This document shows positions 7,460 through 16,867 of a stretch of DNA of 62,940 nt, one piece after another. Location of the stretch: contig NZ_SJOJ01000032.1 in assembly GCF_004330295.1 (NCBI RefSeq), positions 1-62,940 of the forward strand, written 5' to 3'. The translations under genes were made by a program, and so were the position numbers. The first letter of the stretch is position 1, and each line of letters starts with the position of its first letter. The notes beneath the pieces are model-generated. The model was not told the DNA's origin and did not search any database. It saw nothing but the letters and a program-made list of their open reading frames with translations. Source of the DNA: Rahnella victoriana. GTDB lineage: Bacteria; Pseudomonadota; Gammaproteobacteria; Enterobacterales; Enterobacteriaceae.

Positions 7460-9859
7460 ATGACGCAACCCTCTTCACCGCAGTCCGCAGAAGCGGAACT
7501 CAGACAAGTTGACCGCTACTGGCGGGCGGCAAATTACCTCTCTGTCGGACAAATCTACCTGATGGATAACCCGCTGCTGCGGGAGCCGCTGAAACCTGAG
7601 CACATCAAACCACGGCTGCTGGGTCACTGGGGCACCACGCCGGGACTGAACTTTATCTATGCCCATCTCAACCGGGCTATCTGTCAGCGGGATCTGGATG
7701 TCATTTATATCTGCGGCCCCGGACATGGCGGACCGGGGATGGTGGCCAATACCTGGCTGGAAGGCAGCTACAGCGAGATTTACCCCGATATCAGTGAGGA
7801 TGCCAGCGGCATGCAAAAACTGTTCAGGCAGTTTTCGTTTCCCGGTGGCATTCCCAGTCATGCCGCACCTGAAACCCCCGGTTCGATTAACGAAGGCGGC
7901 GAGTTAGGCTATTCGCTGTCGCATGCGTTCGGGGCGGTGTTTGATAACCCGGATCTGGTTGCCGCCTGCGTCATTGGCGACGGGGAAGCCGAAACCGGCC
8001 CGCTGGCCTCAAGCTGGCATGGGATTAAATTCCTCAATGCCGTACGCGACGGCGCGGTGCTGCCGGTACTGCATCTTAACGGCTATAAAATCGCTAACCC
8101 GACCATTCTCGGGCGGATGAGTGATGAAGACTTGCGCCAGTTGTTTTCCGGTTACGGCTACGAGCCGTTGTTCGTCAGCGGCCACGAACCGGAACAGATG
8201 CATATTCAGATGGCGCGGACGCTGAACATTGCGCTGGATATCATTAAAGATCATCAGCAGCGCGCCCGTGCCGGTACGCCGACCCAGGGCGTGCCGCGCT
8301 GGCCGATGATCGTTCTGCGCAGTCCGAAAGGCTGGACCGGGCCAAAAACTGTTGATGGCAAAAAAGTCGAAGGTTTCTGGCGTGCGCATCAGGTGCCGGT
8401 TTCCTCCTGCCGTGAAAACGACGAGCACCGTAAGATTCTTGAAGACTGGATGCGCAGCTACCAGCCTGAGGATTTATTCGATGAGCAGGGGCGGCTGCAA
8501 CCGGTTTTGCGCGCGCTGGCACCACAGGGCGATAAACGCATGGGCGCATCACCTTTCGCCAACGGTGGCAGGCTGCGGCGCGAACTGGTGCCTGCGGAAC
8601 TGGCGAAATTCGCGGTAACACTCACCTCGCGCGGTGAACCGCAGGTGCAATCGACGGAAATGCTCGGCCGCTATCTGGCGGATATCTTTACCCTCAATCA
8701 CGATAATTTCCGCCTGTTCGGCCCGGATGAGACCGCCTCTAACCGGCTCAGCGATGTGTTTGATGTCACTGACCGCACCTGGCTGGAAGACATCGAACCT
8801 TACGATGAGCAGCTGTCACCGGATGGCCGGGTGATGGAAATTCTCAGTGAACATCAGTGTCAGGGCTGGCTGGAAGGGTATCTGCTCACCGGACGGCACG
8901 GGCTGTTCAACTGCTATGAAGCCTTTATTCATATCGTCGACTCGATGTTTAACCAGCACGCCAAATGGCTGAAAGTGACGCGCAAACTGCCGTGGCGACA
9001 GCCGATTTCGTCGCTCAACTATCTGCTTTCCTCCCACGTCTGGCGGCAGGATCACAACGGCTACAGCCATCAGGATCCGGGCTTTATGGATCACGTTGCT
9101 AACAAGAAAGCCGACATCGTGCGGATTTATCTGCCGCCGGATGCCAATACGCTGCTGTGGGTGGCGGATCACTGCCTGCAAACCTGGGACCGCATCAACG
9201 TGATTGTGTCCGGTAAACAACCTGCGCCGCAGTGGCTGTCGGCGGAAGAAGCCGCCGCGCATTGTGCGACCGGTATGGGCATCTGGCCGTGGGCGGGCAA
9301 TGAGCAGGACGGCACCGAACCCGATGTGGTGATGGCCTGCGCGGGGGATGTGCCAACCATGGAGACGCTGGCCGCCGTCGATCTGTTGCGGGAATATCTG
9401 CCGGATCTCAGCGTGCGGGTGGTGAACGTGGTGGATATCATGGCATTGCAGACAGAGGAACAGCACCCTCACGGACTGAGCGAGGCGGCGTTCGACGATA
9501 TCTTCACGCAGAACAAACCGGTGATTTTCGCCTTCCACGGCTATCCGAGCCTGATCCACCGGTTAACCTATCAGCGTAATAATCACCGCAATTTCCACGT
9601 CAGCGGTTTTATGGAAGAAGGCACCACCACCACGCCGTTTGATATGACGGTCCTCAACGAGCTGGATCGCTTCCATCTGGCGCAGGCAGCCATTGTGCAT
9701 ACGGAGAAACTGCAAGGCAAAGCGGATGACATTCTGGATGATTTGCAGGAGAAAATCGCCGCTCACCATCGTTACGTACGGGAATATGGCGAGGATTTAC
9801 CGGAAGTCCGCAACTGGAAATGGCCGTCACAACAGGGAAGCGGCGGCGCGCCAGAGTAA
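7460..9859 (+). CDS. xfp: Phosphoketolase (xylulose-5-P / fructose-6-P)
   Basis: A 799-residue ThDP-dependent phosphoketolase, which splits xylulose-5-phosphate (and often fructose-6-phosphate) to acetyl phosphate and an aldose phosphate. Family signatures are clear: [47 protein letters not shown], the ThDP motif GDGEAETGP and the C-terminal [11 protein letters not shown]. Length and colinearity are normal for the XFP family. The start at 7460 is fixed by GGAGG seven bases upstream; the frame is open further upstream without family similarity. It appears monocistronic, ending at a strong terminator, and gives a phosphate-linked route from pentoses to acetyl phosphate. Confidence 0.95.
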   Translation: MTQPSSPQSAEAELRQVDRYWRAANYLSVGQIYLMDNPLLREPLKPEHIKPRLLGHWGTTPGLNFIYAHLNRAICQRDLDVIYICGPGHGGPGMVANTWLEGSYSEIYPDISEDASGMQKLFRQFSFPGGIPSHAAPETPGSINEGGELGYSLSHAFGAVFDNPDLVAACVIGDGEAETGPLASSWHGIKFLNAVRDGAVLPVLHLNGYKIANPTILGRMSDEDLRQLFSGYGYEPLFVSGHEPEQMHIQMARTLNIALDIIKDHQQRARAGTPTQGVPRWPMIVLRSPKGWTGPKTVDGKKVEGFWRAHQVPVSSCRENDEHRKILEDWMRSYQPEDLFDEQGRLQPVLRALAPQGDKRMGASPFANGGRLRRELVPAELAKFAVTLTSRGEPQVQSTEMLGRYLADIFTLNHDNFRLFGPDETASNRLSDVFDVTDRTWLEDIEPYDEQLSPDGRVMEILSEHQCQGWLEGYLLTGRHGLFNCYEAFIHIVDSMFNQHAKWLKVTRKLPWRQPISSLNYLLSSHVWRQDHNGYSHQDPGFMDHVANKKADIVRIYLPPDANTLLWVADHCLQTWDRINVIVSGKQPAPQWLSAEEAAAHCATGMGIWPWAGNEQDGTEPDVVMACAGDVPTMETLAAVDLLREYLPDLSVRVVNVVDIMALQTEEQHPHGLSEAAFDDIFTQNKPVIFAFHGYPSLIHRLTYQRNNHRNFHVSGFMEEGTTTTPFDMTVLNELDRFHLAQAAIVHTEKLQGKADDILDDLQEKIAAHHRYVREYGEDLPEVRNWKWPSQQGSGGAPE

Positions 9860-9922
9860 CGGAGCTGGCCGTCATACCTTATGCATGGCGGCCTCAGCGG
9901 ATTGCTTATCTGCTAATAACAC

Positions 9923-9956
9923 AAAAGCCACGCAACGATCGCGTGGCTTTTTCTTT
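9923..9956. terminator. Bidirectional terminator between phosphoketolase and osmC
   Basis: An 11-bp stem (AAAAGCCACGC) with a 7-base loop, bounded by A-rich and T-rich tracts, between convergent genes. Confidence 0.85.
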
Positions 9957-9983
9957 TTCAGAAACATGTTTTCTGTTAAATCA

Positions 9984-10415
9984 TCAGTTTTCCAGCTGAT
10001 ACGTCAGCGTGATTTCCGCTTTCAGTACCTGCGAAACCGGGCATCCGGCTTTGGCTTTTTTGATGATTTCATCAAACTTGTCTTTGTCGATCCCCGGCAG
10101 CTTCACTTTGCTGTCGAGCGCGATTTTGGTGATCGCGAAGCCGCCATCCACTTTATCCAGTGAAACATCTGCGACCGTATCGATACTTTCCGGCGTGTGT
10201 CCCGCTTCGCCCAGCATCAGGGAGAGCGCCATAGAGAAGCAGGCGGAGTGCGCCGCGCCAATCAGTTCTTCCGGGTTGGTGCCGGGTTTGCCTTCAAATC
10301 GGGTGTTGAATCCATACGGCTGATCTTTCAGGGCACCGCTTTCAGAAGAGATGTAACCTTTCCCGTGTTTAATATCGCCTTCCCAGTGCGCCTGTCCTTT
10401 CTTATGAATGGTCAT
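9984..10415 (-). CDS. osmC: Organic hydroperoxide reductase OsmC
   Basis: A 143-residue peroxidase colinear with E. coli OsmC. It keeps both catalytic cysteines at Cys59 (AHSACFSMALS) and Cys125 (AGCPVSQVL) and the conserved N-terminal KKGQAHWEGD. OsmC reduces organic hydroperoxides with its paired cysteines and is induced by osmotic and stationary-phase stress. It is divergent from the small YodC-like gene and ends at a shared terminator with phosphoketolase. Confidence 0.95.
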   Translation of the reverse strand: MTIHKKGQAHWEGDIKHGKGYISSESGALKDQPYGFNTRFEGKPGTNPEELIGAAHSACFSMALSLMLGEAGHTPESIDTVADVSLDKVDGGFAITKIALDSKVKLPGIDKDKFDEIIKKAKAGCPVSQVLKAEITLTYQLEN

Positions 10416-10550
10416 GTTTTCCTCCGGTTTGTATTACATTGATATTAAGTATAGCTTCTCATCAGTGAACCGCGAGGATGGCCGGGCTATGCGGCCTGCA
10501 CGACCCCTTTCCCAAAATTAGAAACCCATTGAAAACAGAGGAAATAAAAG

Positions 10551-10730
10551 ATGTTTAAACCGCAAGATCTCGTTCAGTCAAAAACCGGCGGCCCGAAGAT
10601 GTTGGTACTGCGTGTTGATGGTGACACCTTGTGGTGCGCCCGCGCAGACGATTTCTCCCAAAAGGAAATCGAAGTCCCTGCGGATTCCGTCGATCTCTAT
10701 CATGAAGACGGTGATTTCGGCGTGTGCTGA
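10551..10730 (+). CDS. YodC-like small protein (DUF2158)
   Basis: A 59-residue protein starting MFKPQDLVQSKTGGPKMLVL. The KTGGPKM segment followed by a short beta-rich region and a Trp-Cys (LWCARAD) matches the DUF2158/YodC small-protein family of enterobacteria, whose function is unknown. An AGAGGAA site lies eight bases upstream of the ATG, and a hairpin plus T-run follows 22 bases after the stop, so the reading frame is well bounded despite its size. Confidence 0.8.
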   Translation: MFKPQDLVQSKTGGPKMLVLRVDGDTLWCARADDFSQKEIEVPADSVDLYHEDGDFGVC

Positions 10731-10751
10731 TCGCCGCATCGTTTACCTGTC

Positions 10752-10775
10752 AGGCTGCTACGGCGGCCTTTTTTG
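10752..10775 (+). terminator. Intrinsic terminator after the YodC-like gene
   Basis: A 7-bp stem with one G-T pair (AGGCTGC / GCGGCCT), loop TACG, followed by a T-run. Confidence 0.7.
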
Positions 10776-10855
10776 TTTCTCCTTGATTGTCACGCCTCTT
10801 TTTATGAATTAATATGCGTTATTAATAGATAATAATTCATAATGAGTGATGATAA

Positions 10856-11191
10856 ATGAACGCCGTTATCCCGGTAGAAAAGCAGTTCCAGGCTTATAAT
10901 CAACACGATCTGGCTGCCTTTGTGGCCTGCTACAGTGACGACTTTGTCGCATACCGAATGCCAAATTTGTCGCCTTCCCTGGAAGGCAAAGCAGCGCTCG
11001 AAATGTTTTATAAAAACCACCGGTTCAACAATAAGGCGTTGCGCGCTGAACTGGTTTCGCGCACCGTCCTGGGCAACAAAGTCTTCGATCATGAAATGAT
11101 TTACGGGATTTATGACCAGCCGGTGAACAGCATCGCTGTATTTGAAGTGGAAAATGGGCTGATTAAAACGGCGTGGTTCTACTTTGAATAA
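10856..11191 (+). CDS. SnoaL/NTF2-like protein
   Basis: A 111-residue protein of the NTF2/SnoaL cone fold: an N-terminal helix ending FQAYNQHDLAAFVACYSDDF, a central LEGKAALEMFY, and C-terminal strands ending VENGLIKTAWFYFE. Such proteins are often annotated as steroid isomerase-like, but catalytic residues vary and the substrate is unknown. The ribosome-binding site is weak. It is a single gene with its own upstream region. Confidence 0.75.
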   Translation: MNAVIPVEKQFQAYNQHDLAAFVACYSDDFVAYRMPNLSPSLEGKAALEMFYKNHRFNNKALRAELVSRTVLGNKVFDHEMIYGIYDQPVNSIAVFEVENGLIKTAWFYFE

Positions 11192-11326
11192 ACATGCAGT
11201 TTCACGCAGCTAAAATTATTCACCGGTAATGATTGATTATCTGTAATCATAATTTCCAATTATGTAAACTTCTGAATATAGTAGTCGGAATTAACTGAGA
11301 ATAATCGGATGAAGGAACCGGCCATA

Positions 11327-11686
11327 ATGAATAAGCATTTTGCGTGTCTGTCAGTGTTTCTGGCTGCGGCCTTTTTAACAGGGTGCGCGCAACCAACGGC
11401 CAGGACCGCTGAGCAGGACCCGTCAGCGCTTAACAACCGTTGCTACACTGAGTTCAAAGCGCTTCAGACGCTGGATAAACAGGCTTTCAGTGTTTATAAG
11501 CAACAATTTAGTCAGCTCAATGAGGCGTACGCCGTTTACAAAACCAATGCCTCGCTGATTAACAAAGATTCCAAAGAGATGTTTGCGCTTGAATTAAAAG
11601 ATAAGCAGACACTCATTTGTGCCCGTGTGAAAAGCGCCGTATTCAATAACATGAATCAGCGTTCGCAGATGTTGAACGATATCTGA
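11327..11686 (+). CDS. Small hypothetical lipoprotein
   Basis: A 119-residue protein with a lipoprotein signal peptide: a hydrophobic stretch, then the lipobox LTGC with Cys20. The mature part is short, helical and polar, with two further cysteines (NNRCYTEF and LICARVKSAV) that could form a periplasmic disulfide. The start at 11327 is chosen because AAGGA lies ten bases upstream and because it gives a normal signal peptide. No family is recognised. It ends at a very strong hairpin. Confidence 0.7.
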   Translation: MNKHFACLSVFLAAAFLTGCAQPTARTAEQDPSALNNRCYTEFKALQTLDKQAFSVYKQQFSQLNEAYAVYKTNASLINKDSKEMFALELKDKQTLICARVKSAVFNNMNQRSQMLNDI

Positions 11687-11696
11687 TAATACCCCA

Positions 11697-11734
11697 CATT
11701 GAATCCTGAGATTATAAAATCTCAGGATTCAATG
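11697..11734. terminator. Very long hairpin terminator
   Basis: A perfect 17-bp stem with a 4-base loop between the convergent lipoprotein and nlpA genes. Confidence 0.8.
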
Positions 11735-11757
11735 ATAGCCCTTTAATCCTGCCCGAC

Positions 11758-12570
11758 TTACCAGCCCTTCACCGCATCCCCGTGGTAAATTTCATCCGCC
11801 GCTTTGACTGTCGCGTCCGTATGATAAGCCTCAACCAGTTCCTTCACTGTCTGGCTGTCTTTGTTGTCTTCACGCGCCACGATGATGTTCACATACGGCG
11901 AATCTTTGTCTTCCACAAACAATCCGTTTTTGCCCGGCGTCAGCCCGACCTGGCCTGAATAGGTGGTGTTGATGATCGCCAGCTCGATTTTGTCGTCGTC
12001 GATGGCGCGGGTCAGTTGTGGCGCTTCGATTTCAACAATCTTCAGGTGTTTCGGGTTTTCGATGATATCCAGCGAAGTAGGCAGCAGGCCAACGCCGTCT
12101 TTCAGTTTGATCAGCCCGACTTTTTGCAGCAACAGCAGCGAACGCCCGAGATTGGTCGGATCATTTGGCACCGCCACCTGCGCGTTATCGCTTAACTGGT
12201 CGAGGGATTTAATTTTGCGGGAGTAACCGGCGATCGGATAAACGAAGGTTTTCCCCACTTCCACCAGTTTGTAGCCGCGCTCTTTGACTTGCTTATCCAG
12301 GTACGGACGATGCTGGAAAGAATTGACGTCGATATCGCCACTGCTCAGCGCAGAGTTAGGTAACACGAAATCGTTGAAGGTGACCACTTCGACATCGAGG
12401 TTGTATTTGTCTTTGGCGGTTTTCTTGATGGTTTCCCACATTTGCTGATCGATACCGGCACTGATACCGACCTTGATGTGATGCTCATTAGATTTTTGAT
12501 CACAACCACTCAGCGCCAGTGCGCCAACCAGAGATAACGCCAGAACTGAAAGTTTTATTGCTATGCGCAT
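11758..12570 (-). CDS. nlpA: NlpA/MetQ-family substrate-binding lipoprotein
   Basis: A 270-residue periplasmic lipoprotein of the NlpA/MetQ family. The signal peptide ends at lipobox LSGC (Cys23). The binding domain shows VFQHRPYL-type SFQHRPYLDKQ, VAVPNDPTNLGRSLLLLQK and SPYVNIIVAREDNKDS, all typical. Family members bind methionine for the MetNI transporter, or in the case of NlpA have an accessory role. There is no metNI next to it, so the orphan NlpA type is more likely than a MetQ. Confidence 0.88.
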   Translation of the reverse strand: MRIAIKLSVLALSLVGALALSGCDQKSNEHHIKVGISAGIDQQMWETIKKTAKDKYNLDVEVVTFNDFVLPNSALSSGDIDVNSFQHRPYLDKQVKERGYKLVEVGKTFVYPIAGYSRKIKSLDQLSDNAQVAVPNDPTNLGRSLLLLQKVGLIKLKDGVGLLPTSLDIIENPKHLKIVEIEAPQLTRAIDDDKIELAIINTTYSGQVGLTPGKNGLFVEDKDSPYVNIIVAREDNKDSQTVKELVEAYHTDATVKAADEIYHGDAVKGW

Positions 12571-12736
12571 ACAGGTTTACTCTTTCCGTGAATAATGAAA
12601 ACGTTGAAGTCGCTTCAACAAAGACCCCAGTGTTTCAAAGCACTACACGTTGAGCAAATACGAAAAAGAAATAACCTAATGAAAAAATGGCGTTATTTAC
12701 CGGCACTATGCGAAAGAGAGAGCCTGATATCCAACA

Positions 12737-12757
12737 AAGCCCGCAATGCGCGGGCTT
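12737..12757 (-). terminator. Intrinsic terminator after the second MFS gene
   Basis: An 8-bp stem (AAGCCCGC) with a 5-base loop; read on the minus strand it is followed by TTTGTTGG. It lies 51 bases beyond the stop of the MFS gene. Confidence 0.65.
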
Positions 12758-12807
12758 CAGAAGGACAAATATTGATATGTGGAAAGATTTCCTGATCGTC
12801 CGTCAGG

Positions 12808-14019
12808 TCATTCTTTCGCCCCGTGCAGGGTGACCGGTTGCGGGCGCGACAGGAAAATCGTGATGCCCGCCAGCAGGGTCAGTACTCCTCCCAGCAAAAA
12901 GGCGCTGCTGACACCGGCGCTGTCCGCAAGGATCCCGCCAAACAACGCGCCCAGCGCCAGTGACGTCTGAAACACACACACCAGCAGCGCCGAACCGGTT
13001 TCAAATAAGGCAGGCGACGCCTGATACGTCCAGATATTCAGACACACCGGCAGTGCGCCAAACGCGAGTCCCCACAAAATCACCAGCGCACTGGCCAGAG
13101 GCAACGGCACGTTAAACAGCGACAGCACCAGAACCGAGAGACTGAGCAGCAGCATGTTGAGCATAAAGGCCCGCTTCACACCGAATTCCCGCACGGTAAT
13201 TTCAGTGGTGAGTGTGCCGATCAGCCCGGCGACGCCGTACCCCATCAGCAGCAGAGAAATATTGCTGGCAGAGAGTTGCAGGTTGAACCGCAGCCACGGC
13301 TCGAGGTAGGTGTAGGCCGCGAAATGGCCGCCCGCCATAAAGACGCCGATGATCAGCGCATAGCGGATCCCTGCCACTTTCGTGACGCCCAGCATGGCGC
13401 GCAGGCCGATGGATTGCTGCGCCGGTAACGAAGGCAGCGCCAGCCATTGCAGAATGAAGAACACCAGCGCCAGCACGGTGTTAAGCGTAAACGCCATCCG
13501 CCAGCCGAACAGATCGCCGATAAAGGCGCCTGCCGGCACCCCCGCGACGGTGCCGACGGCCACGCCTGCGGTGATCAGCGAAATGGCGCGTGCGCCCTGC
13601 TCTTCCGCCACCAGCCGCCGTCCTGACGGAATGGCAAACGACCAGAAGCCGCCGACCCCGACGCCGAGAATAATGCGTCCGATCAGCAAAATGTTGAACG
13701 ACTCCGCCATCACCGCAATCCCGTTTGCCAGGATCACCGTGGCTGAAAGCAGCAACAGCAAGGTGCGGCGATCCATTTTTTTGGCGAACAGCATAATCAG
13801 GGGGGCGGAAATCGCCGCAATGATACCGGGCAGCATGACCGCCAGCCCGGCGTGACCTTCGGTTACGCCCAGAGACTGCGCGATCGGCGAAAGCAAGCCG
13901 ATAGGCAGAAATTCAGTATTAACCAGCACGAACGTGCCGCAAGCGAGTGAAAAGACCGCCAGCCAGCGGCGGAAAGCAGACGTGTCTGGCCGGGTGTCAG
14001 CTGATGTGCACTCAGTCAT
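12808..14019 (-). CDS. MFS exporter, DHA1 family (NepI/SotB-like)
   Basis: A 403-residue, 12-helix inner-membrane exporter. The helix 1 segment VLVNTEFLPIGLLSPIAQSLG, the AKKMDRRTLLLL loop and the helix 4 RIILGVGVGGFWSFAI are characteristic of the sugar/nucleoside-efflux DHA1 branch (NepI, SotB, AraJ). The natural substrate cannot be told. AAGGA precedes the ATG, and an ERIC element sits directly upstream, so it would be in the mRNA leader if transcription begins beyond it. Confidence 0.87.
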   Translation of the reverse strand: MTECTSADTRPDTSAFRRWLAVFSLACGTFVLVNTEFLPIGLLSPIAQSLGVTEGHAGLAVMLPGIIAAISAPLIMLFAKKMDRRTLLLLLSATVILANGIAVMAESFNILLIGRIILGVGVGGFWSFAIPSGRRLVAEEQGARAISLITAGVAVGTVAGVPAGAFIGDLFGWRMAFTLNTVLALVFFILQWLALPSLPAQQSIGLRAMLGVTKVAGIRYALIIGVFMAGGHFAAYTYLEPWLRFNLQLSASNISLLLMGYGVAGLIGTLTTEITVREFGVKRAFMLNMLLLSLSVLVLSLFNVPLPLASALVILWGLAFGALPVCLNIWTYQASPALFETGSALLVCVFQTSLALGALFGGILADSAGVSSAFLLGGVLTLLAGITIFLSRPQPVTLHGAKE

Positions 14020-14028
14020 TTATTATCC

Positions 14029-14155
14029 TTATCCCCTTCATTCTTCAAATTGCAGATGCGTTGGCTGCACTTGCTCACCCGAATCACTTACTTTAGTAAG
14101 CTCATCGGGATTCACTCGCTTGCCGCCTTCCTGCAATTCGAATTATTTCGGGTAT
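14029..14155 (-). repeat. ERIC element (enterobacterial repetitive intergenic consensus)
   Basis: On the minus strand the 127-bp element reads through GCAGGAAGGCGGCAAGCGAG, GTGAATCCCGATGAGCTTAC, AAGTAAGTGATTCGGGTGAG and GCAGCCAACGCA, the known ERIC core order, with palindromic ends. The length equals the classic ERIC. It ends at the ribosome-binding site of the downstream MFS gene. ERICs are non-coding and spread through enterobacterial genomes; no second copy was seen in this window. Confidence 0.9.
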
Positions 14156-14390
14156 GTTGTTTTGTTATTAGAACGTAATAAACGTGATCACTATCACAGG
14201 GTCAAGGCATTTTCATAATGACTGTTAGGGTATTTCTTATCTGTCGGAAGAATAAGCCAGTCCCCGCCTGCGATGCGGGCTACAGAGGCATCCGGTGCCG
14301 CAAACGAAAAAGGCACATACAGATAACGCCGATCAGAAAATCCTTCCACATTTAGGTATGTTGTAACTAAGTTGCTACGCAGTGAAGAAA

Positions 14391-14406
14391 CCGGCCGTCA
14401 GGCCGG
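14391..14406 (-). terminator. Weak terminator after the SMR gene
   Basis: A short GC stem (CCGGCC, loop GTCA) followed on the minus strand by TTTCTTC, 36 bases after the SMR stop. The stem is short, so this is tentative. The rest of 14156-14390 shows no coding sequence or repeat. Confidence 0.4.
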
Positions 14407-14442
14407 CAGCGATCATTTTGCGGGGAGTAATATCAGGAAATG

Positions 14443-14778
14443 TTAATGTGTTACCGATTTGGAACAGAGCTGAATAATGATGATGCCGATGGCGATACAC
14501 GCCATGCCGATCAGCGCGGGCGTATCCAGCCGTTGTTTGTAGAAAAAGAATGACATGGCAGAGACCAGGAAAATCCCCATCCCCGCCCAGATAGCATAGG
14601 CGATACCGATATTCATCACTTTGACGACCTGAGAAAGGCCATAAAACGAGACTGAATACCCCACGACGACAATAATGCTCGGGATCAGGCGGGTAAATCC
14701 GTTGGAGGCTTTCATCATCGTGGTCGCCAGCGTTTCGGCGCAGATAGAAACGGCAAGGATGAGATATATTTTGAACAT
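14443..14778 (-). CDS. SMR-family multidrug exporter (EmrE-like)
   Basis: A 111-residue protein with four membrane helices and the essential acidic residue of the small multidrug resistance family at Glu15 (SICAETLATTMMK). NGFTRLIPS, GIAYAIWAGMGI and KQRLDTPALIGM follow the EmrE pattern. It would act as an antiparallel dimer exchanging protons for cationic drugs. It is divergent from the carrier-protein remnant operon; it may be part of that locus or simply a neighbour. Confidence 0.9.
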   Translation of the reverse strand: MFKIYLILAVSICAETLATTMMKASNGFTRLIPSIIVVVGYSVSFYGLSQVVKVMNIGIAYAIWAGMGIFLVSAMSFFFYKQRLDTPALIGMACIAIGIIIIQLCSKSVTH

Positions 14779-15059
14779 ATGACCTTCTGAATATGAGATT
14801 TGAAAAATAAAGCTTTACCCCGCAGAGTCTTACATTAAATAGTCCTGACGGCAATCATGGTTGATTTTACTGTCTTCATAAAATAACCGAATACGAATTC
14901 CTCGAATCCCCCCAATTATTATGTCAGTGAGCCGTCATGACACAGGTGAACTTATCCCGTCCCTTAATTTCTTCTTTTATTGCGGACGCAATTTCAAGCA
15001 AATCTTTCTGAGTAGGCCGGATAAGATGTCGGCACGAAGTTTTTAACGTGGCGAAACTA

Positions 15060-15362
15060 ATGACTATTTCATCGGCGACGAAAGATTTTATACTCTCCTC
15101 ATTAGAAAAAGTGGGTGTTGACAATAGGAAGCTGGCAGCTATTGCAGAAGGCGCTGAAATCTACGGGCCTGAAGGGCTGCTGGATTCGATCCATCTGGTG
15201 GGTTTTATCGCAGAGATGGGCGAATGGCTGGAAGCCAGAAGCAATGCTTCTGAGAGCTTTTTCGATATCCTCGATGGCGATCTTTTCGAAAACTTCCGCA
15301 ATATTCATCAGATTGAATCCCTGTTATTCCGGAGGTTTAGCGATGTCAGCTTTTCCTCCTGA
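15060..15362 (+). CDS. Acyl/aminoacyl carrier protein
   Basis: A 100-residue carrier protein. The phosphopantetheine site is GLLDSIHLVGFI, with Ser43 as the attachment residue, preceded by a helix and followed by the helix EMGEWLEA. The ATG at 15060 is taken as the start; a GTG at 15048 is possible. Carrier proteins of this kind hold an amino acid for a dedicated PLP decarboxylase, as BtrI does in butirosin synthesis. The next gene overlaps its end by 20 bases and encodes just such an enzyme. Confidence 0.75.
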   Translation: MTISSATKDFILSSLEKVGVDNRKLAAIAEGAEIYGPEGLLDSIHLVGFIAEMGEWLEARSNASESFFDILDGDLFENFRNIHQIESLLFRRFSDVSFSS

Positions 15363-16488
15363 TAGCCAGTTTATTAGCGCAGAAAATATCGACGATATTC
15401 CTTATCAGCGTCTGGCTGACAAGGTTCCGACGCCGTTTTATGCCTACAGTGCCTCGCAAATAAAGGCAGACTTTGCAGCTTTAAAAAAATCACTTCCTGA
15501 TGAGATTCATTATTTTTATTCGCTCAAAGCCAATCCCAATAAAACAATCGTTCAGTTGTTAAGCCGGGAAGGAACGGGTTGTGAAGTGTGTTCCCTGGCG
15601 GAACTGGAAACAGTAATACGTCAGGGGATCCCCGCGGGGGATATTATTTTTGTTGGTCCCGGTAAACATATTGCTGAATTAACCCAATGTTGTCGCATTG
15701 GTATTAAAGCTGTCGTCATCGAATCCATTGAAGAAATAAAGCTTCTTAATGATATCGCTGCCAGCATGGGCGTCATACAAACCATCGCCCTGCGTATCAA
15801 TCCTGACTTTACTGGCGAAAAAGCCAAACTGGTGATGAGTGGCAAACCGCGGCAATTTGGCATAGATGAACAACTTTTGCCGCAGGCATTTGCCTGTGTC
15901 GGGCAGCAAAGCAATGTACGACTTGCAGGGATCCACATTTATCTCGGTACACGGATCCTCGACTGGCAGGCGCTGGCCAAAAATACGCTGAATATTCTGT
16001 CACTGGCTGAATCTTTGCAGGATATCTACAAGATCGATTTTGATTTTGTCGATGTCGGCGGCGGTTTCGGCGTCAGGTATTTCGATAAAGAAAAGCCGCT
16101 GGATATTGTTGCGCTGGGTGAGGCACTGGCTCCGGTTATCCGCAATTATCATGACAAATTTCCGCGCTGTAAGATCATCGTCGAACTGGGCAGATACCTG
16201 ATTGCCCGCGCAGGCATTTTTGTCACCCGCGTTAATTATCTCAAACCCTCACGTGATGAATGGTTCGCGGTATGTGATGGCGGAGCCAACTGTCACGGCA
16301 GTGCGGCAGGCATCAACTCGCTGATCCGGCGTAATTTCCCGATGGCCCGTCTGGGTGAAACCCCTGCCGGTACACAACATCGGTATCAGGTGACCGGCCC
16401 GCTGTGTACACCCACCGATTTATTAGGTGAAAAAACTGATGGAGAACTGCGCGGTGTATCGTCTCGCACGCCGTCAGGCGGGTTTTGA
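15343..16488 (+). pseudogene. Fold-III PLP decarboxylase, 3'-truncated (BtrK/LysA-like)
   Basis: A 381-codon frame starting at an ATG with GGAGG seven bases upstream. It has the alanine-racemase-like barrel of ornithine/diaminopimelate decarboxylases: PLP lysine Lys62 in FYSLKANPN, DVGGGFGVRYF, ELGRYLIARAG and the substrate-site GPLCTPTD (Cys355). Similarity stops after LLGEK near 16433; the last residues are unrelated and the 50-60 residue C-terminal strand domain, including the GAYG tyrosine, is missing. The frame runs into the 3' part of a luciferase-like monooxygenase gene, out of frame. An internal deletion is the simplest cause. Closest functional analogues are carrier-protein-linked decarboxylases such as BtrK. 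Confidence 0.85.
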
Positions 16489-16855
16489 TCCCGCACAAGG
16501 CACCGTCACGCTGATGTTGCACACGCAGGCCGGAGAAGAAAGAAAGAGACTGCTGCCACGCCTCAGACCGGCACTCACCGGATATCTGCGGGCGTTTATG
16601 GCGCTTTCCGACAATCTCAGTCAATCACCGGCCACCGATGCGGAGCAAAATGAGAAGAAGCAAGCCTACACACTGAAATGGGGAGTGGAGAAATATCTCA
16701 ACCACTGCGGTTTATTTGGTTCGGCACAAGAATGCGCGGATCAGCTTGCCCGGCTCAGGCAGGAAGGCATCGATGAAGTTGCGTGCCTGATGGATTTTGG
16801 AATGCCTCAATCAAGTGTGGAACAAACGCTTCGTACACTTGCTACATTATTATGA
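16427..16855 (+). pseudogene. 3' fragment of a luciferase-like flavin monooxygenase
   Basis: About 140 codons matching the C-terminal part of natural-product-associated luciferase-like monooxygenases: ENCAVYRLARRQAGFDP, GTVTLMLHT, then the diagnostic HCGLFGSAQECADQL and EGIDEVACLMDFGM. The flavin-binding N-terminal half (about 200 residues) is absent, and a GTG at 16427 is only a chance start. The fragment joins the truncated decarboxylase gene in a different frame. Such monooxygenases sit in NRPS/PKS or BtrO-type clusters and hydroxylate a carrier-bound intermediate, consistent with the adjacent carrier protein and decarboxylase. Confidence 0.85.
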
Positions 16856-16867
16856 AATCAAGGAATT

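Noticed and set aside
8816-9559. Minus-strand frame (247 codons) inside phosphoketolase
   Set aside because: The plus-strand frame carries full family similarity; the opposite frame has His/Arg-rich shadow composition.
11758-12807. SAM riboswitch or S-box upstream of nlpA
   Set aside because: I looked for the conserved riboswitch core and found none; the region has only a terminator of the neighbouring gene.
14375-14854. Minus-strand frame (159 codons) overlapping the SMR gene
   Set aside because: The SMR gene in the other frame has Glu15 and all family motifs and its own ribosome-binding site.
14924-15124. Minus-strand frame of 66 codons overlapping the carrier protein start
   Set aside because: It starts with TTG, has no ribosome-binding site, and overlaps the 5' end of a carrier protein with a clear motif.
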